NCBI RefSeq assembly: GCF_020621385.1
Contig: NZ_JAESVA010000006.1
Span: 186,001 to 250,000, forward strand
From: Acidisoma cellulosilyticum
Lineage (GTDB): Bacteria > Pseudomonadota > Alphaproteobacteria > Acetobacterales > Acetobacteraceae
Direction of reading: 5' to 3'
DNA: 64,000 bases
This document shows, piece after piece, positions 24,677 through 33,237 of this stretch. The notes under the pieces are model-generated. The model saw only the letters and a list, made by a program, of their open reading frames with translations, did not search any database and was not told where the DNA came from. The translations under genes and the position numbers were made by a program. Numbering within the stretch: position 1 is the first letter of the stretch; the number at the start of each line of letters is the position of its first letter.

Positions 24677-25504
24677 CAGATCCTTGGGCGGAAGACCATC
24701 CCTTGTATAGTCGACGGTCACGAAACGGCCGCCCTGCAGGCTTTCGGCGATCACATCCTGCGTGACGATCCCCTCCACTTGGTCGATGAACCCATCGGAA
24801 CTGTCCTTCGGCCGCCATCCGATGCGGACACGTCCATCATCCCGCCAGAAGCTGCGGCTGTTATCGGATGCGCCCCATATCACGGTGAACCCGACATGCT
24901 CGGCTTGCGCGCAGCACTGCATCAAGGCGATGAAATCGTCATGAGACAGCCAGGTCGACAAAAACCGGCGGTCTGTCGGCTCCGGCAGGGTAGACCCGAT
25001 CCGGACGACGACACTCTCAACCGCATGTTTTTCCCAATAGACCCGCGCGAGCATCTCGCCATAGGCTTTGGACAGGCCGTAATAGCCGTCCGGCCGCAAG
25101 ACGCAGTCCTGGTCCAGCGTCTCCGACCTGTCATAAAGTCCCACGACATGAACCGAAGACGGAAAGACCACCCTAGCGCGGTGCCGCCTTGCCGCCTCGT
25201 AGATATGGAACGTGCCGCGGTAGTTGGGACCCAGGATCTCCTCGAAGGACTGCTCGGTTGATATGCCGCCGTAGTGAAGGATCAGATCGCAGCCCGCCGC
25301 CGCGTCGATGACAGCGTCCTTGTCTTCCAGCGACATCTCGAAAAACCGGGCGCCACGCGGCAAAGCGTCCGGAAAGGGCCGGATATCGGTCATGCGCAGC
25401 TGCCAGCCGCAGGCGCTAAGGCGCTGCGCCAGCACGCGCCCCAATTGTCCCGCGGCGCCCGTCAATAATGCGATGGGTTGAGGATTATGCGCCATAGGCT
25501 TCAT
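24671..25504 (-). CDS. udh: uronate dehydrogenase (NAD-dependent)
   Basis: 277 residues of the extended-SDR type. The NAD loop TGAAGQLG is at residues 15-22 and the catalytic Tyr142-x3-Lys146 is in YYGLSKAYGE. The middle and end match the Agrobacterium Udh pattern closely as I remember it: HYGGIS..SFEEILGPNYRGTFHIYEAARRH, SSVHVVGLY, RIGSTLPEPTDRRFLSTWLSHDDF, and VIWGASDN. Udh oxidises galacturonate or glucuronate at C1 to the aldaro-lactone (EC 1.1.1.203). It lies 24 nt after KdgD, which acts later in the same oxidative route. A dedicated galactarate/glucarate dehydratase is not in the window. Confidence 0.85.
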   Translation of the reverse strand: MKPMAHNPQPIALLTGAAGQLGRVLAQRLSACGWQLRMTDIRPFPDALPRGARFFEMSLEDKDAVIDAAAGCDLILHYGGISTEQSFEEILGPNYRGTFHIYEAARRHRARVVFPSSVHVVGLYDRSETLDQDCVLRPDGYYGLSKAYGEMLARVYWEKHAVESVVVRIGSTLPEPTDRRFLSTWLSHDDFIALMQCCAQAEHVGFTVIWGASDNSRSFWRDDGRVRIGWRPKDSSDGFIDQVEGIVTQDVIAESLQGGRFVTVDYTRDGLPPKDLF

Positions 25505-25528
25505 CCGGCTTCGTTCGGTTGCATGGAC

Positions 25529-26467
25529 CTAAGCGACGGGCATGCCGCATTGCTCCATCAATAGGCGCAAAGACAATTCCTCATCAGCCGTCAGGTCAAG
25601 AAGTGGCGTCCGCACCGCGCCGCAATCGCTGCCGCCGATCCGCACGCCGGCCTTGACGATCGAGACCGCGTAGCCCGCGCGTCTGTTGCGGATCGCGAGA
25701 TAAGGGAGAAAAAACCGCCGCATCAGATCATCGACGACAGCCTGCTCGCCTGCGCGCCAGGCCTGAAAGAAGGCCAAAGCCGTCTCGGGCGCAAAATTAT
25801 AGATGGCGGAGGAATAGGTGGTGATGCCGGCATTCGGCGTCGCGCTGGCGTAAACCTCCGCCGTCGGCATGCCGCCGATGAAGATGAAGCGATCTTCCAG
25901 ACGGTAGCGCAGATTGACCAGCATCTCTGTCGCGCCAACGCCGTCCTTCACGCCGATCAGATTAGGACAGGTCTCCGCGACCGCCAGAAGGGTATCGGCG
26001 GCATAGATCGCATTGTCGCGGTTATAGGCGATGACACCGATCCCAACGGCCTTGCAGACTGCTTCCAGATGGCGCCGCAACCCCTCCTGCTCGGAATTCA
26101 CAAGGTAGGGCGGCAGCACAAGGATACCGTCCGCCCCCGCCGCCTCGGCTGCCTTGGCCAGGTCAACCGCCATATCCGTGCCATAGCCGACCCCGGCCAG
26201 CAGCGGCATATGGTCCGGCACTTCCTCGGCCGCAGCGCGCACCACGCTTTTGTATTCGTCGAACTTCAGGGAAAAGAACTCGCCCGTGCCTCCGGCGGCG
26301 AATAGCGCGACCGCCCCGGCCAGCCCCTGGCGCGACACATGCGCGCGGTAACCCGCCTCATGGAAAACGCCCGACGCGTCGAAATACGTGACCGGGAAGG
26401 AGAGCAGACCGCTCGTCACGCAGGTTGCTAAATCACTCGGAGAAAAGGCCACAGATCCGAACTCCAT
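25529..26467 (-). CDS. kdgD: 5-dehydro-4-deoxyglucarate dehydratase (decarboxylating)
   Basis: 312 residues, DHDPS/NAL family TIM barrel. The KdgD signature GLLSFPVTYFD is at residues 20-30. The Schiff-base lysine is Lys174 in IGVKDGVG, and Tyr148 in AYNRDN is the catalytic tyrosine. KdgD converts 5-keto-4-deoxyglucarate to alpha-ketoglutarate semialdehyde plus CO2 and water (EC 4.2.1.41), the penultimate step of the oxidative hexuronate/aldarate route to alpha-ketoglutarate. It stands between the importer genes and udh in one minus-strand operon. The semialdehyde dehydrogenase expected next is missing from the window. Confidence 0.92.
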   Translation of the reverse strand: MEFGSVAFSPSDLATCVTSGLLSFPVTYFDASGVFHEAGYRAHVSRQGLAGAVALFAAGGTGEFFSLKFDEYKSVVRAAAEEVPDHMPLLAGVGYGTDMAVDLAKAAEAAGADGILVLPPYLVNSEQEGLRRHLEAVCKAVGIGVIAYNRDNAIYAADTLLAVAETCPNLIGVKDGVGATEMLVNLRYRLEDRFIFIGGMPTAEVYASATPNAGITTYSSAIYNFAPETALAFFQAWRAGEQAVVDDLMRRFFLPYLAIRNRRAGYAVSIVKAGVRIGGSDCGAVRTPLLDLTADEELSLRLLMEQCGMPVA

Positions 26468-26530
26468 TCGAATGCCGTCCGGCGGGTGCCGTCCGGACGC
26501 ATCATGAACTTGGTGATGACAAAGGTTAGG

Positions 26531-27358
26531 TCAGGGCACAGCCGCCAAGGCGATCTCGGCATCCTCGGGACGCAAAAGCCTGCCGAGGCCGGATTTGACC
26601 GTCCGCGTCAATTCCTCCTCGGTGATGTCGGAGGTCGCGGCATCCAAAACGATCTCGCCGGAATGCAGAAAATTGATCCGGTCGCAAACTTCGAAGATCT
26701 GACTGTAGTTATGGACGATCAGGATGATCGAGACTTCCCGCTCCCGCCGCAGCTTCTGTACAAGCCCCAGGACATGCGCGCTTTCCCGCACGCCCAGCGC
26801 CGCCAGCGGCTCATCCAGGATCAGCACGCTCGGCGCGGAATAGATCGATCGCGCAACCGCCACGCATTGCCGCTGCCCGCCCGAAAGCCGGTCGACCGTG
26901 CTGTTCACGTTCGGAATATTGATGCCGAGCGTGCTAAGATATTCCTCCGCCATGCCACGCATCTTCTGGTTGTCCAGGAATTTCATCCCGAACATGCGCT
27001 TGCGATATTCCCGGCCGATGAACATGTTGTGGTAGATGCTGAGGTCACCGATCAAGGCAAGATCCTGATAGACCGTCTCGATCCCTTCGGACCGCGCGTC
27101 ACGCGGTGACTCAAAGCGAATGGGTTTGCCTTTGGACGTGATCGTACCGCTGTCCGGCTTGTGATATCCGGACAGCACTTTGATGAGGGTGGATTTCCCG
27201 GCCCCATTGTCGCCGACAAGGGCCAGAACCTCGCCCTTGCGCAGCTTGACGCTGACATCGACCAAGGCCGTGACCGCGCCGAAGCTTTTGCTGACATGCG
27301 ACATTTCCAGGACCACGGGCGCGTCGTCGCTTAGCCTTGGCGTGTTCATGTTTTGCAT
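26531..27358 (-). CDS. CUT2-type ABC importer ATPase, single-domain (importer B)
   Basis: 275 residues with one nucleotide-binding domain only, like FrcA rather than the double-domain RbsA. Walker A is GDNGAGKST, the signature is LSGGQRQCVAVARSIY, and Walker B is VLILDEPLAALG followed by the switch-His strand LIVHNYSQIFEV. The start overlaps the permease stop (TAATG). The single-domain form predicts a homodimeric ATPase, unlike the other five importers here. Operon context (KdgD, Udh) suggests a uronate or aldarate as cargo, although family members with known ligands take fructose, arabinose or xylose-like sugars. Confidence 0.92.
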   Translation of the reverse strand: MQNMNTPRLSDDAPVVLEMSHVSKSFGAVTALVDVSVKLRKGEVLALVGDNGAGKSTLIKVLSGYHKPDSGTITSKGKPIRFESPRDARSEGIETVYQDLALIGDLSIYHNMFIGREYRKRMFGMKFLDNQKMRGMAEEYLSTLGINIPNVNSTVDRLSGGQRQCVAVARSIYSAPSVLILDEPLAALGVRESAHVLGLVQKLRREREVSIILIVHNYSQIFEVCDRINFLHSGEIVLDAATSDITEEELTRTVKSGLGRLLRPEDAEIALAAVP

Positions 27359-28458
27359 TAGATCCGCCTCCGCGCGCGCAACCGGTTGACCTGCACGTTG
27401 AGTATCATCGCCCCAAGGATGGCGGCCCCGAGATAGATATCCGAGACCGTCGCCTGCGCGCCGACCATGACGAGCCCGTTATTGAGCGTCGCCACGACAA
27501 AGGCGCCGATCAATGCGCCCACGACTGTGCCGGAGCCACCGAGCAGCGACGTGCCGCCGATGACCGCCGCCGCAATCGCCTGCAGCGTCAGGAAGGGGCT
27601 ACCCGCCTGCGGATCGGCCGATGAGAACTGCACCGTGTTGATGATGCCCGCGAAAGCGGCCAGGCCGCCTGCGAGCATGAAATTGTAGATCTTGATACGG
27701 TCGGTTCTGACGCCGATCTCGCGCGCGCCGATGATATTGCTACCCGTCGCGATGGTGTGCAGGCCGAAGGTCGTCCGGTTGAGAACCAGGGCGATGACGA
27801 TGACGGCCGCCAAGGTCCAAAGGAAGGGCGTAAAGGCCGTCACCGCGTGCCAGGACAGCAGCGAGTCGTCCGGCTGAAACAGGTTCTGGCCGAACAGGGC
27901 GTTGAACGGCTCCTGGATCGGCGCGACGATAGGCTGGCTGTCATTGATCCAGACGACGATACCCTGGAACAGAAACAGCGTTCCGACCGTCGTGATCAGC
28001 GACGGCACGCGAAACCGGACCGTCACGACACCGTTCAGAACGCCCACCGCGACGCCCATGACAAGGCTGATGATCGCGGCCAAAGGCAGCGGCACACCCA
28101 GGGAATTCGCCATCAGCACCATGCTATACGGTGCGAGGGAAAAGACGCTGCTGACGGACAGATCGATCTCGCCGGTGATCATCAGCATCACCTCGGCGAT
28201 GGCGATCAAGCCAAGCCGGCCGGTGTCGCGCAGCACGACGCTCAGAAACTGCGACGTCAGAAACTGGTTGTCGCTGCCGATCTGAAAATAGATGACGAGT
28301 AGAACGGCCACCACCGCGATACTTGCCTCCCGGTAGCGGGAGAGCAGCGTCAGCGCCTTGTCCAGCGGCGTGGTCGGCCTTTGAAAGCCGACACTGCGCT
28401 TCCCCGCCGGGCTCAGCGCCCCGACCGGGTCATTCTTGATATTTGACACTATGCCCAC
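27358..28458 (-). CDS. CUT2 ABC importer permease, importer B
   Basis: 366 residues, RbsC/FrcC family, with MITGEIDLSVSSVFSLAPY in place of the usual GGIDLSVGS, and the GTSLLGGSGTVVGALIGAFVVATLNNGLVM C-terminal block. A 45-residue hydrophilic N-terminus precedes the first helix. The frame starts at GTG 28458 with AGGA very close upstream; GTG four codons in is an alternative with better spacing. Only one permease gene is present, so the channel is a homodimer. A stable hairpin separates it from the binding-protein gene. Confidence 0.9.
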   Translation of the reverse strand: MGIVSNIKNDPVGALSPAGKRSVGFQRPTTPLDKALTLLSRYREASIAVVAVLLVIYFQIGSDNQFLTSQFLSVVLRDTGRLGLIAIAEVMLMITGEIDLSVSSVFSLAPYSMVLMANSLGVPLPLAAIISLVMGVAVGVLNGVVTVRFRVPSLITTVGTLFLFQGIVVWINDSQPIVAPIQEPFNALFGQNLFQPDDSLLSWHAVTAFTPFLWTLAAVIVIALVLNRTTFGLHTIATGSNIIGAREIGVRTDRIKIYNFMLAGGLAAFAGIINTVQFSSADPQAGSPFLTLQAIAAAVIGGTSLLGGSGTVVGALIGAFVVATLNNGLVMVGAQATVSDIYLGAAILGAMILNVQVNRLRARRRI

Positions 28459-28504
28459 GGTCCTCGTTTCCTGATCATCACCGTGCTTACCTCAGTGATC
28501 GGCC

Positions 28505-28532
28505 GCCCCTCGCGATACTGGTGGCGAGGGGC
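28505..28532 (-). promoter_or_regulatory. intra-operon hairpin between binding-protein and permease genes
   Basis: GCCCCTCGC (28505-28513) pairs perfectly with GCGAGGGGC (28524-28532), 10-nt loop. It lies 30 nt past the binding-protein stop and 47 nt before the permease start. Such hairpins in importer operons usually protect the upstream message so that binding protein is made in excess, or cause partial termination. Confidence 0.6.
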
Positions 28533-28562
28533 GTCGCGACGTTTCCAGTCTTGGTCGAATAC

Positions 28563-29633
28563 TTAGACCGGCTCGGCGCGCGCCGTGCCCTCGAACCGAG
28601 ACTTGCCCAGATACTGGTCGATATTGTCTTTGGTCACATAGGCCTCGCTCGTATTGGTATCGGCGGTGCCGACCAATCCTTGCGACAACTTCCACATATA
28701 CATCTGCTGGACCGGCAGAAATCCCTGCAGATAGGCTTGCTGGTCGGTCGTGAAGGTCATGTCGCCGGATTTGATATAGCCCAGCGTCTGCGGGAAAAGA
28801 TCGAAACCCGCGACAATCACGCCCTTCTTGGCCAGACCGTACTGAGCCGAGACGAAGCCCGCCGCATAGGTGTCCGACCCACCCGTCGTGAAAATACCCG
28901 CGACATTCTTATGGCTGAGCACATAACTGCCGATGCGCGAAATCTCCGTGGCCGCATCAACACCGGTATTGATCACATCATAGGTCACCGGATTGCCGTT
29001 GTCCTTGATGCATTGGATATAGCCGTCCAGCCTCGGTTGCTCGTTCAAAGACCCCGGCATGCCGATAGACAGCATGACATGGCTGCCCTTCGGCACCATT
29101 TTCAGCCATTTCTCGGCGATATTGTACCCAGCCTGAAACAAGGGCTGCCCGATATAGGACAGACGCTTATTGGGGCTGCCCTTGGGCACATCGGCATTGA
29201 AGGCGACGACAGGAATGCCGGCCGCCGCCGCGCGTGCGGTTGCCGCATCAAACGCCGTCGGGTCGACCAGACATACAGCGATCCCGTCGGCCTTTTCGGC
29301 GATGGCCGTCTCCATCGCATTGACCATCTCAGACACGACATTGTTCTGAGAGCCGGTCCATTGGTAATGGCAGCCGAAAGCCGCACAAGCGTCCTGAATG
29401 CCATACTGCGCCGGGACAAAGAACTGGTCCAAGGTCACATGGCAAACGAAGACGAATTTATAGGGTTTCTTGGGCAAGCCGGGATAAGGGCCCGACTGCG
29501 CCAGAGCCCTGCCGGCGGCCCCCGCCATCCCGATCGTCCCGATCCCCGTCGCGGCCAATAGACGCGCGGCTGACCGCCGCCCCATGCCCCGCGCAACCGC
29601 CCGGCCTAAGCCAAGGTCGTCAATTTGATCCAC
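28563..29633 (-). CDS. CUT2 substrate-binding protein with Tat-like signal, importer B
   Basis: 356 residues from a GTG start preceded by GGGAGG at 5-nt spacing. The leader contains GRRSAARLLAATGIGTIG and ends AGRALAQ (about residue 46), a twin-arginine-type signal. The mature part is Peripla_BP_4: FVFVCHVTLDQFFVPAQYGIQDAC, DGIAVCLVDPTAF, GIPVVAFNAD, and IVAGFDLFPQTLGYI. The pattern resembles rhizobial binding proteins for sugars. It is the first gene of operon B and divergent from the aldo/keto reductase at 29797. Confidence 0.9.
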   Translation of the reverse strand: MDQIDDLGLGRAVARGMGRRSAARLLAATGIGTIGMAGAAGRALAQSGPYPGLPKKPYKFVFVCHVTLDQFFVPAQYGIQDACAAFGCHYQWTGSQNNVVSEMVNAMETAIAEKADGIAVCLVDPTAFDAATARAAAAGIPVVAFNADVPKGSPNKRLSYIGQPLFQAGYNIAEKWLKMVPKGSHVMLSIGMPGSLNEQPRLDGYIQCIKDNGNPVTYDVINTGVDAATEISRIGSYVLSHKNVAGIFTTGGSDTYAAGFVSAQYGLAKKGVIVAGFDLFPQTLGYIKSGDMTFTTDQQAYLQGFLPVQQMYMWKLSQGLVGTADTNTSEAYVTKDNIDQYLGKSRFEGTARAEPV

Positions 29634-29709
29634 ACGAGCCTCCCGTTTTGTTTTTTTTGCTTTGGAGCAAGAACCGGCACCGCCGCACCCTTGTGACCCT
29701 GTAGTCAGG

Positions 29710-29728
29710 TTACATTGTAATATGACAA
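29710..29728. promoter_or_regulatory. overlapping palindromes in the divergent promoter of operon B
   Basis: TTACATTGTAA (29710-29720) is a perfect 11-bp palindrome, and it overlaps TTGT-N6-ACAA (29715-29728). The site lies in the 163-bp gap between the divergent starts 29633 and 29797. FadR-type GntR proteins bind short GT...AC dyads, and the GntR gene at 30902 is the closest regulator, so it is the likely partner. Confidence 0.45.
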
Positions 29729-29796
29729 ATTTTCTGTCAATGTCTTTTCACGTCCGGCCCAAGGCCGGGCAAGCAGAGGGACAAGAGAACAAAAAA

Positions 29797-30846
29797 ATGA
29801 CAGATGCCTTTGCCACCCGCCGGATCGGGAAAACCAACCTCCATGTCACTGAGCTCGGAATAGGCGGCACGCCCTTCGGCAATATGTATCGGCCAATGGA
29901 GCCCAGGGATGTCACCGCCACCGTCGCGACCGCGATGGATGTCGGCATACGCTATTTCGACACGGCGCCCGTCTATGGGTTCGGCCTCAGCGAAACACGG
30001 CTCGGCGAAGGCATCCGCGATCTGCCGCGCCAGGATATCGTTGTGTCATCCAAGGTCGGCTACAGTCTGGTGCCCATCAGCCCGTCCGAACTCAAGCCGC
30101 AGCTTTGGGCCGAGCCCCCTGCGATGCGGGCGGATTTTGACTATACGCGCGATGCCGTGCTGCGCGGTGTCGAGGAAAGCCTCAAACGGCTCAAGACCCC
30201 TTATATCGACATGCTCGCGATCCATGATCCGGATGAGGCGGTCGATGTCGGCGCCGGTATCGATCCCTTCAGCAAAAGCCATTTCAAGGCGGCGATGGAC
30301 GGGGCCTTTCCCACCCTGGCCGAACTCCGCGCCCAGGGCGTCATCAAGGCGATCGGCGTCGGCATCAATCAGTGGCAGATGCTCTGCGATTTCGCTGAAG
30401 CCGGCGATTTCGATTATTTTCTGCTCGCAGGCCGCTATACCTTGCTTGATCAAGACTCCATGGACCGGCTGCTGCCGCTGTGTGAAAAGCGATCGATCAG
30501 CCTGATCGTCGGTGGTCCCTATAATTCGGGCATTCTCGCGACCGGCGCCATTCCGTCTGCGACCTATGATTATCGCCCCGCGAGCGATGCGATCAAAGAC
30601 AAGACCAAGGCCATCGAAGCCGTCTGCGGCCGGTATGGGATTCCTCTGCAAGCGGCGGCGCTGCAGTTTCCGCTTTTGAATCCCTTAGTCGCCAGCATCA
30701 TCCCGGGTGCCAGGTCGGTCGAGGAAGTGCGCGCCAATGCGCAATACGTGCGTCACCCGATCCCGCCGGACTTCTGGCTTGAACTCAAATCCGCAGGCTT
30801 GATCGACCCCAGATCCCCGGTCGCCAGATCTCCGGTCGGCGGATAA
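29797..30846 (+). CDS. aldo/keto reductase, aldose 1-dehydrogenase-like
   Basis: 349 residues from ATG 29797 (the longer frame from 29662 crosses the promoter region). The tetrad residues Asp55 and Tyr60 lie in YFDTAPVYGFGLSE, with Lys86 in VSSKVG and the His in LAIHDPDE. The sequence fits the L-fucose/D-threo-aldose 1-dehydrogenase and pyridoxal dehydrogenase branch (GTPFGNMYRPM, YDYRPA). Such enzymes oxidise free aldoses to lactones with NAD(P). It is divergent from the importer B operon and probably in one transcript with the GntR gene 55 nt downstream. The last codons hold a short duplication encoding RSPVARSPV. Confidence 0.85.
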   Translation: MTDAFATRRIGKTNLHVTELGIGGTPFGNMYRPMEPRDVTATVATAMDVGIRYFDTAPVYGFGLSETRLGEGIRDLPRQDIVVSSKVGYSLVPISPSELKPQLWAEPPAMRADFDYTRDAVLRGVEESLKRLKTPYIDMLAIHDPDEAVDVGAGIDPFSKSHFKAAMDGAFPTLAELRAQGVIKAIGVGINQWQMLCDFAEAGDFDYFLLAGRYTLLDQDSMDRLLPLCEKRSISLIVGGPYNSGILATGAIPSATYDYRPASDAIKDKTKAIEAVCGRYGIPLQAAALQFPLLNPLVASIIPGARSVEEVRANAQYVRHPIPPDFWLELKSAGLIDPRSPVARSPVGG

Positions 30847-30901
30847 AACTTGACAGGTCCAAGGCTAATCGGAAGACAAGAATCGCACCAAGGAACGGCT
30901 C

Positions 30902-31642
30902 ATGCCTCAGACCCCGGCTGAAGACCTGCGGATAGCCCCTTCCCCCACGCGGACCGCTCAGCTTGCTGAGCGGATCGGCCGGGATATCCGCGCCGGGCGT
31001 CTGCAGCCGAGCCAGAAGCTGCCGACGGAGCAGGAGCTGATCGCGCAATATCAGGTGAGCCGCACGGTCGTCCGAGAGGCCATGGCAACGCTCCGCACCG
31101 AAGGGCTTATCGTCAGCCGCCAGGGGGCCGGGGTCTTCGTGGCGGACCATACCGCCGCGCGGCCCTTCCGAATCGTCTCCGAGGAGCTGAAGTCGCTCGT
31201 CGAAATCGAGAATGTCCTGCAGCTGCGTCTCGCGGTCGAGGTCGAGGCCGCCGGGCTCGCGGCCGAGCGGCGTACCGACGAAGACATCGCCTTGATCGGA
31301 CGCGCGTTGGAGAGCATCGACGAGGCCATTGCGAGAGGTGCCTCAGCCGTCAAGGAGGATCTGGACTTCCACTGCGCCATCTCGGCCGCGACCGGTAATC
31401 CCTATTTCCAGCGCTTCATGCAGTTCCTGGGTCCCGTTATCATTCCGCGCCAAACCATTCGCGTCGGCCTTGAAACCGTCGAGGAGCGGCGATCCTATGT
31501 CAGCCAGGTCCAGAAGGAGCATCGCCAGCTTTTCGAGGCCGTCCGTCAGGGGGACAGCAAACTGGCGCGCCGCTGCGTGCGCACGCATCTGGAAGCCAGC
31601 CGCGATCGCTACCGGAAGCTGGCGGCCGGCCATCATCGCTGA
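30902..31642 (+). CDS. FadR-subfamily GntR transcriptional regulator (region B)
   Basis: 246 residues. N-terminal winged HTH: AERIGRDIRAGRLQPSQKLPTEQELIAQYQVSRTVVREAMATLRTEGLI. The C-terminal all-helical FCD ligand domain keeps the metal-site residues in DLDFHCAI, KEHRQLFEAV and RTHLEAS. AAGGAA precedes the ATG. It most likely controls the divergent operon B/AKR promoter in response to a sugar acid. It converges tail to tail with the SDR operon, only 11 nt apart. Confidence 0.9.
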   Translation: MPQTPAEDLRIAPSPTRTAQLAERIGRDIRAGRLQPSQKLPTEQELIAQYQVSRTVVREAMATLRTEGLIVSRQGAGVFVADHTAARPFRIVSEELKSLVEIENVLQLRLAVEVEAAGLAAERRTDEDIALIGRALESIDEAIARGASAVKEDLDFHCAISAATGNPYFQRFMQFLGPVIIPRQTIRVGLETVEERRSYVSQVQKEHRQLFEAVRQGDSKLARRCVRTHLEASRDRYRKLAAGHHR

Positions 31643-31653
31643 CACCCCCAGCG

Positions 31654-32436
31654 CTATTGCGCCAGGAATCCGCCATCGACCGCCAGGGTGTGCCCGGTAA
31701 TCATGCTTGCAGCCGGGCTGGCCAGAAAGGCGATGGCATGCGCCACATCCTCGGCTTCCGCCAGACGCCCGAGCGGCGTCACCTCCCGGATGCGGCGCAT
31801 CAGATCCGGGTTTTCCTCCAGCTGGCCGATGAAGGACGTGCGGGTCCAGGTCGGTGCCACGGCATTGACCCGAATGCCATACCCTGCCCATTCCACCGCC
31901 AAAGCGCGCGTCATATTCACGATCGCCCCCTTGGTCGTCTGGTAGGAGATATTGGGGTAAAGCCCGCCCCCTGACAGACCCATGATGGAGGCCGTGTTGA
32001 CGATGACGCCGCCAGCGCCGCGCTTCACCATCAGCCCGGCCGCCGCACGGGCGCACAGGAAGGCGCCGGTCATATTCACGGCGACCACGGCATCCCAATC
32101 GGCGATATCAAGCTCAAGGGACGGCCGACGGATGGCCCGGCCGGCATTATTGACCAGGATATCCAATTGCCCTTCCTCGGCCGCGATCGTCTCGAAGCCA
32201 GAGGTCACGCTGGCCTCAGATGCCACATCCAGGGTCAGCCCGCGCGCCAGCCCTGGGGCAAATTCCTGCGCTGCGGCGGCCGCCGCAGCGCCGTCGATAT
32301 CGGTCAGGATGACGCGGCAGCCCAGGGCGACCAGAAGCCTGGCAGTCGCCAGACCGATGCCCTGCGCCCCACCGGTAATCAGGGCAACCTTGCCATCGGC
32401 GCGGAAGGGCAGCAGGAGCGGATCCGGGCCTGTCAT
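31654..32436 (-). CDS. short-chain dehydrogenase/reductase (operon C, last gene)
   Basis: 260 residues, classical SDR. TGGAQGIG (21-28) binds NAD(P), followed by ILTDID (an Asp after the second strand, favouring NAD), NNAG (96-99), Ser150 and Tyr165-x3-Lys169. The Asn of the catalytic tetrad is present in AVNMTGAF. It overlaps the upstream SDR gene by 4 nt (ATGA). It probably oxidises a sugar, sugar alcohol or sugar acid imported by importer C. The next gene on the other strand is convergent. Confidence 0.88.
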   Translation of the reverse strand: MTGPDPLLLPFRADGKVALITGGAQGIGLATARLLVALGCRVILTDIDGAAAAAAAQEFAPGLARGLTLDVASEASVTSGFETIAAEEGQLDILVNNAGRAIRRPSLELDIADWDAVVAVNMTGAFLCARAAAGLMVKRGAGGVIVNTASIMGLSGGGLYPNISYQTTKGAIVNMTRALAVEWAGYGIRVNAVAPTWTRTSFIGQLEENPDLMRRIREVTPLGRLAEAEDVAHAIAFLASPAASMITGHTLAVDGGFLAQ

Positions 32437-33206
32437 TGCGCCAGATAACCGCCGTCCACCGGCAGCACCACCCCTGTGATGAAGGAGGCCTCGTCCGAGG
32501 CCAGGAACAGGATGGCGTTCGCCACCTCCACCGGCCGGCCGACACGCCCGATCGGGTGGCGGGATGTCACGCCCGCCACATATTCGTCCGACAGTTTCGC
32601 GAGCGCCGCCGTCGCGATGGTGCCCGGCGCGACGGCGTTCACGCGCACGCCCCGGGTCGCCAGTTCTACGGCCAGATGCTTGGTGATGCCCGAGGCCACG
32701 AATTTGGCCGGGCCATAGACCGCCTGCCCGCTCTGCCCGGCCTCGCCCGAAATCGAGGACAGACAGACAATGGCGCCGCCGCCGGATTGCAGCATGGCCT
32801 CGGCCGCATATTTGCAGGTCAAAAACATCCCGCGCCCGTCCACCGCCATGACGTGATCGAAATCAGCCGCCGTCGCCGTCAGCAGATCGAATTCGGGGAT
32901 GATCCCGGCATTCGCGACCAGGACATCGATGCGCCCGAAGGCGCTGACCGAGGCCGCCACCATCGCGCGCGCATCCGCGTCCTTGGACACATCGCCCACG
33001 ACGCTTTGGACATCGTTGCCGGCGGCGGCAATGATCTCTCGCAAAGCCTCCAGCCGCTCGGCCGCGATATCGTTGATGATGAGACGCGCGCCTTCCGCCG
33101 CGAATAGCAGCGCCGTCGCATAGCCGATGCCGTTGGATGCCCCGGTGATGAGGACGGCTTTGCCCTTCATACGGCCGAGGCCGGCGGGAATCGCTTGCGT
33201 GTTCAT
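32433..33206 (-). CDS. short-chain dehydrogenase/reductase with Asp in place of the tetrad Asn
   Basis: 257 residues, classical SDR with TGASNGIG (21-28), IINDI (NAD-type), VANAG (98-101), Ser150/Ser151 and Tyr164-x3-Lys168. Where most classical SDRs have VN-x-x-G with the tetrad Asn, this one has AVDGRGMFL, with Asp123 (GAC codon at 32840-32838). That change could alter proton relay or substrate choice. An AAAGG site precedes the ATG. It is 31 nt after the permease and coupled to the next SDR. Confidence 0.87.
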   Translation of the reverse strand: MNTQAIPAGLGRMKGKAVLITGASNGIGYATALLFAAEGARLIINDIAAERLEALREIIAAAGNDVQSVVGDVSKDADARAMVAASVSAFGRIDVLVANAGIIPEFDLLTATAADFDHVMAVDGRGMFLTCKYAAEAMLQSGGGAIVCLSSISGEAGQSGQAVYGPAKFVASGITKHLAVELATRGVRVNAVAPGTIATAALAKLSDEYVAGVTSRHPIGRVGRPVEVANAILFLASDEASFITGVVLPVDGGYLAQ

Positions 33207-33237
33207 GATAAGCCTTTCATTGCCGTGACGCTTAAGC

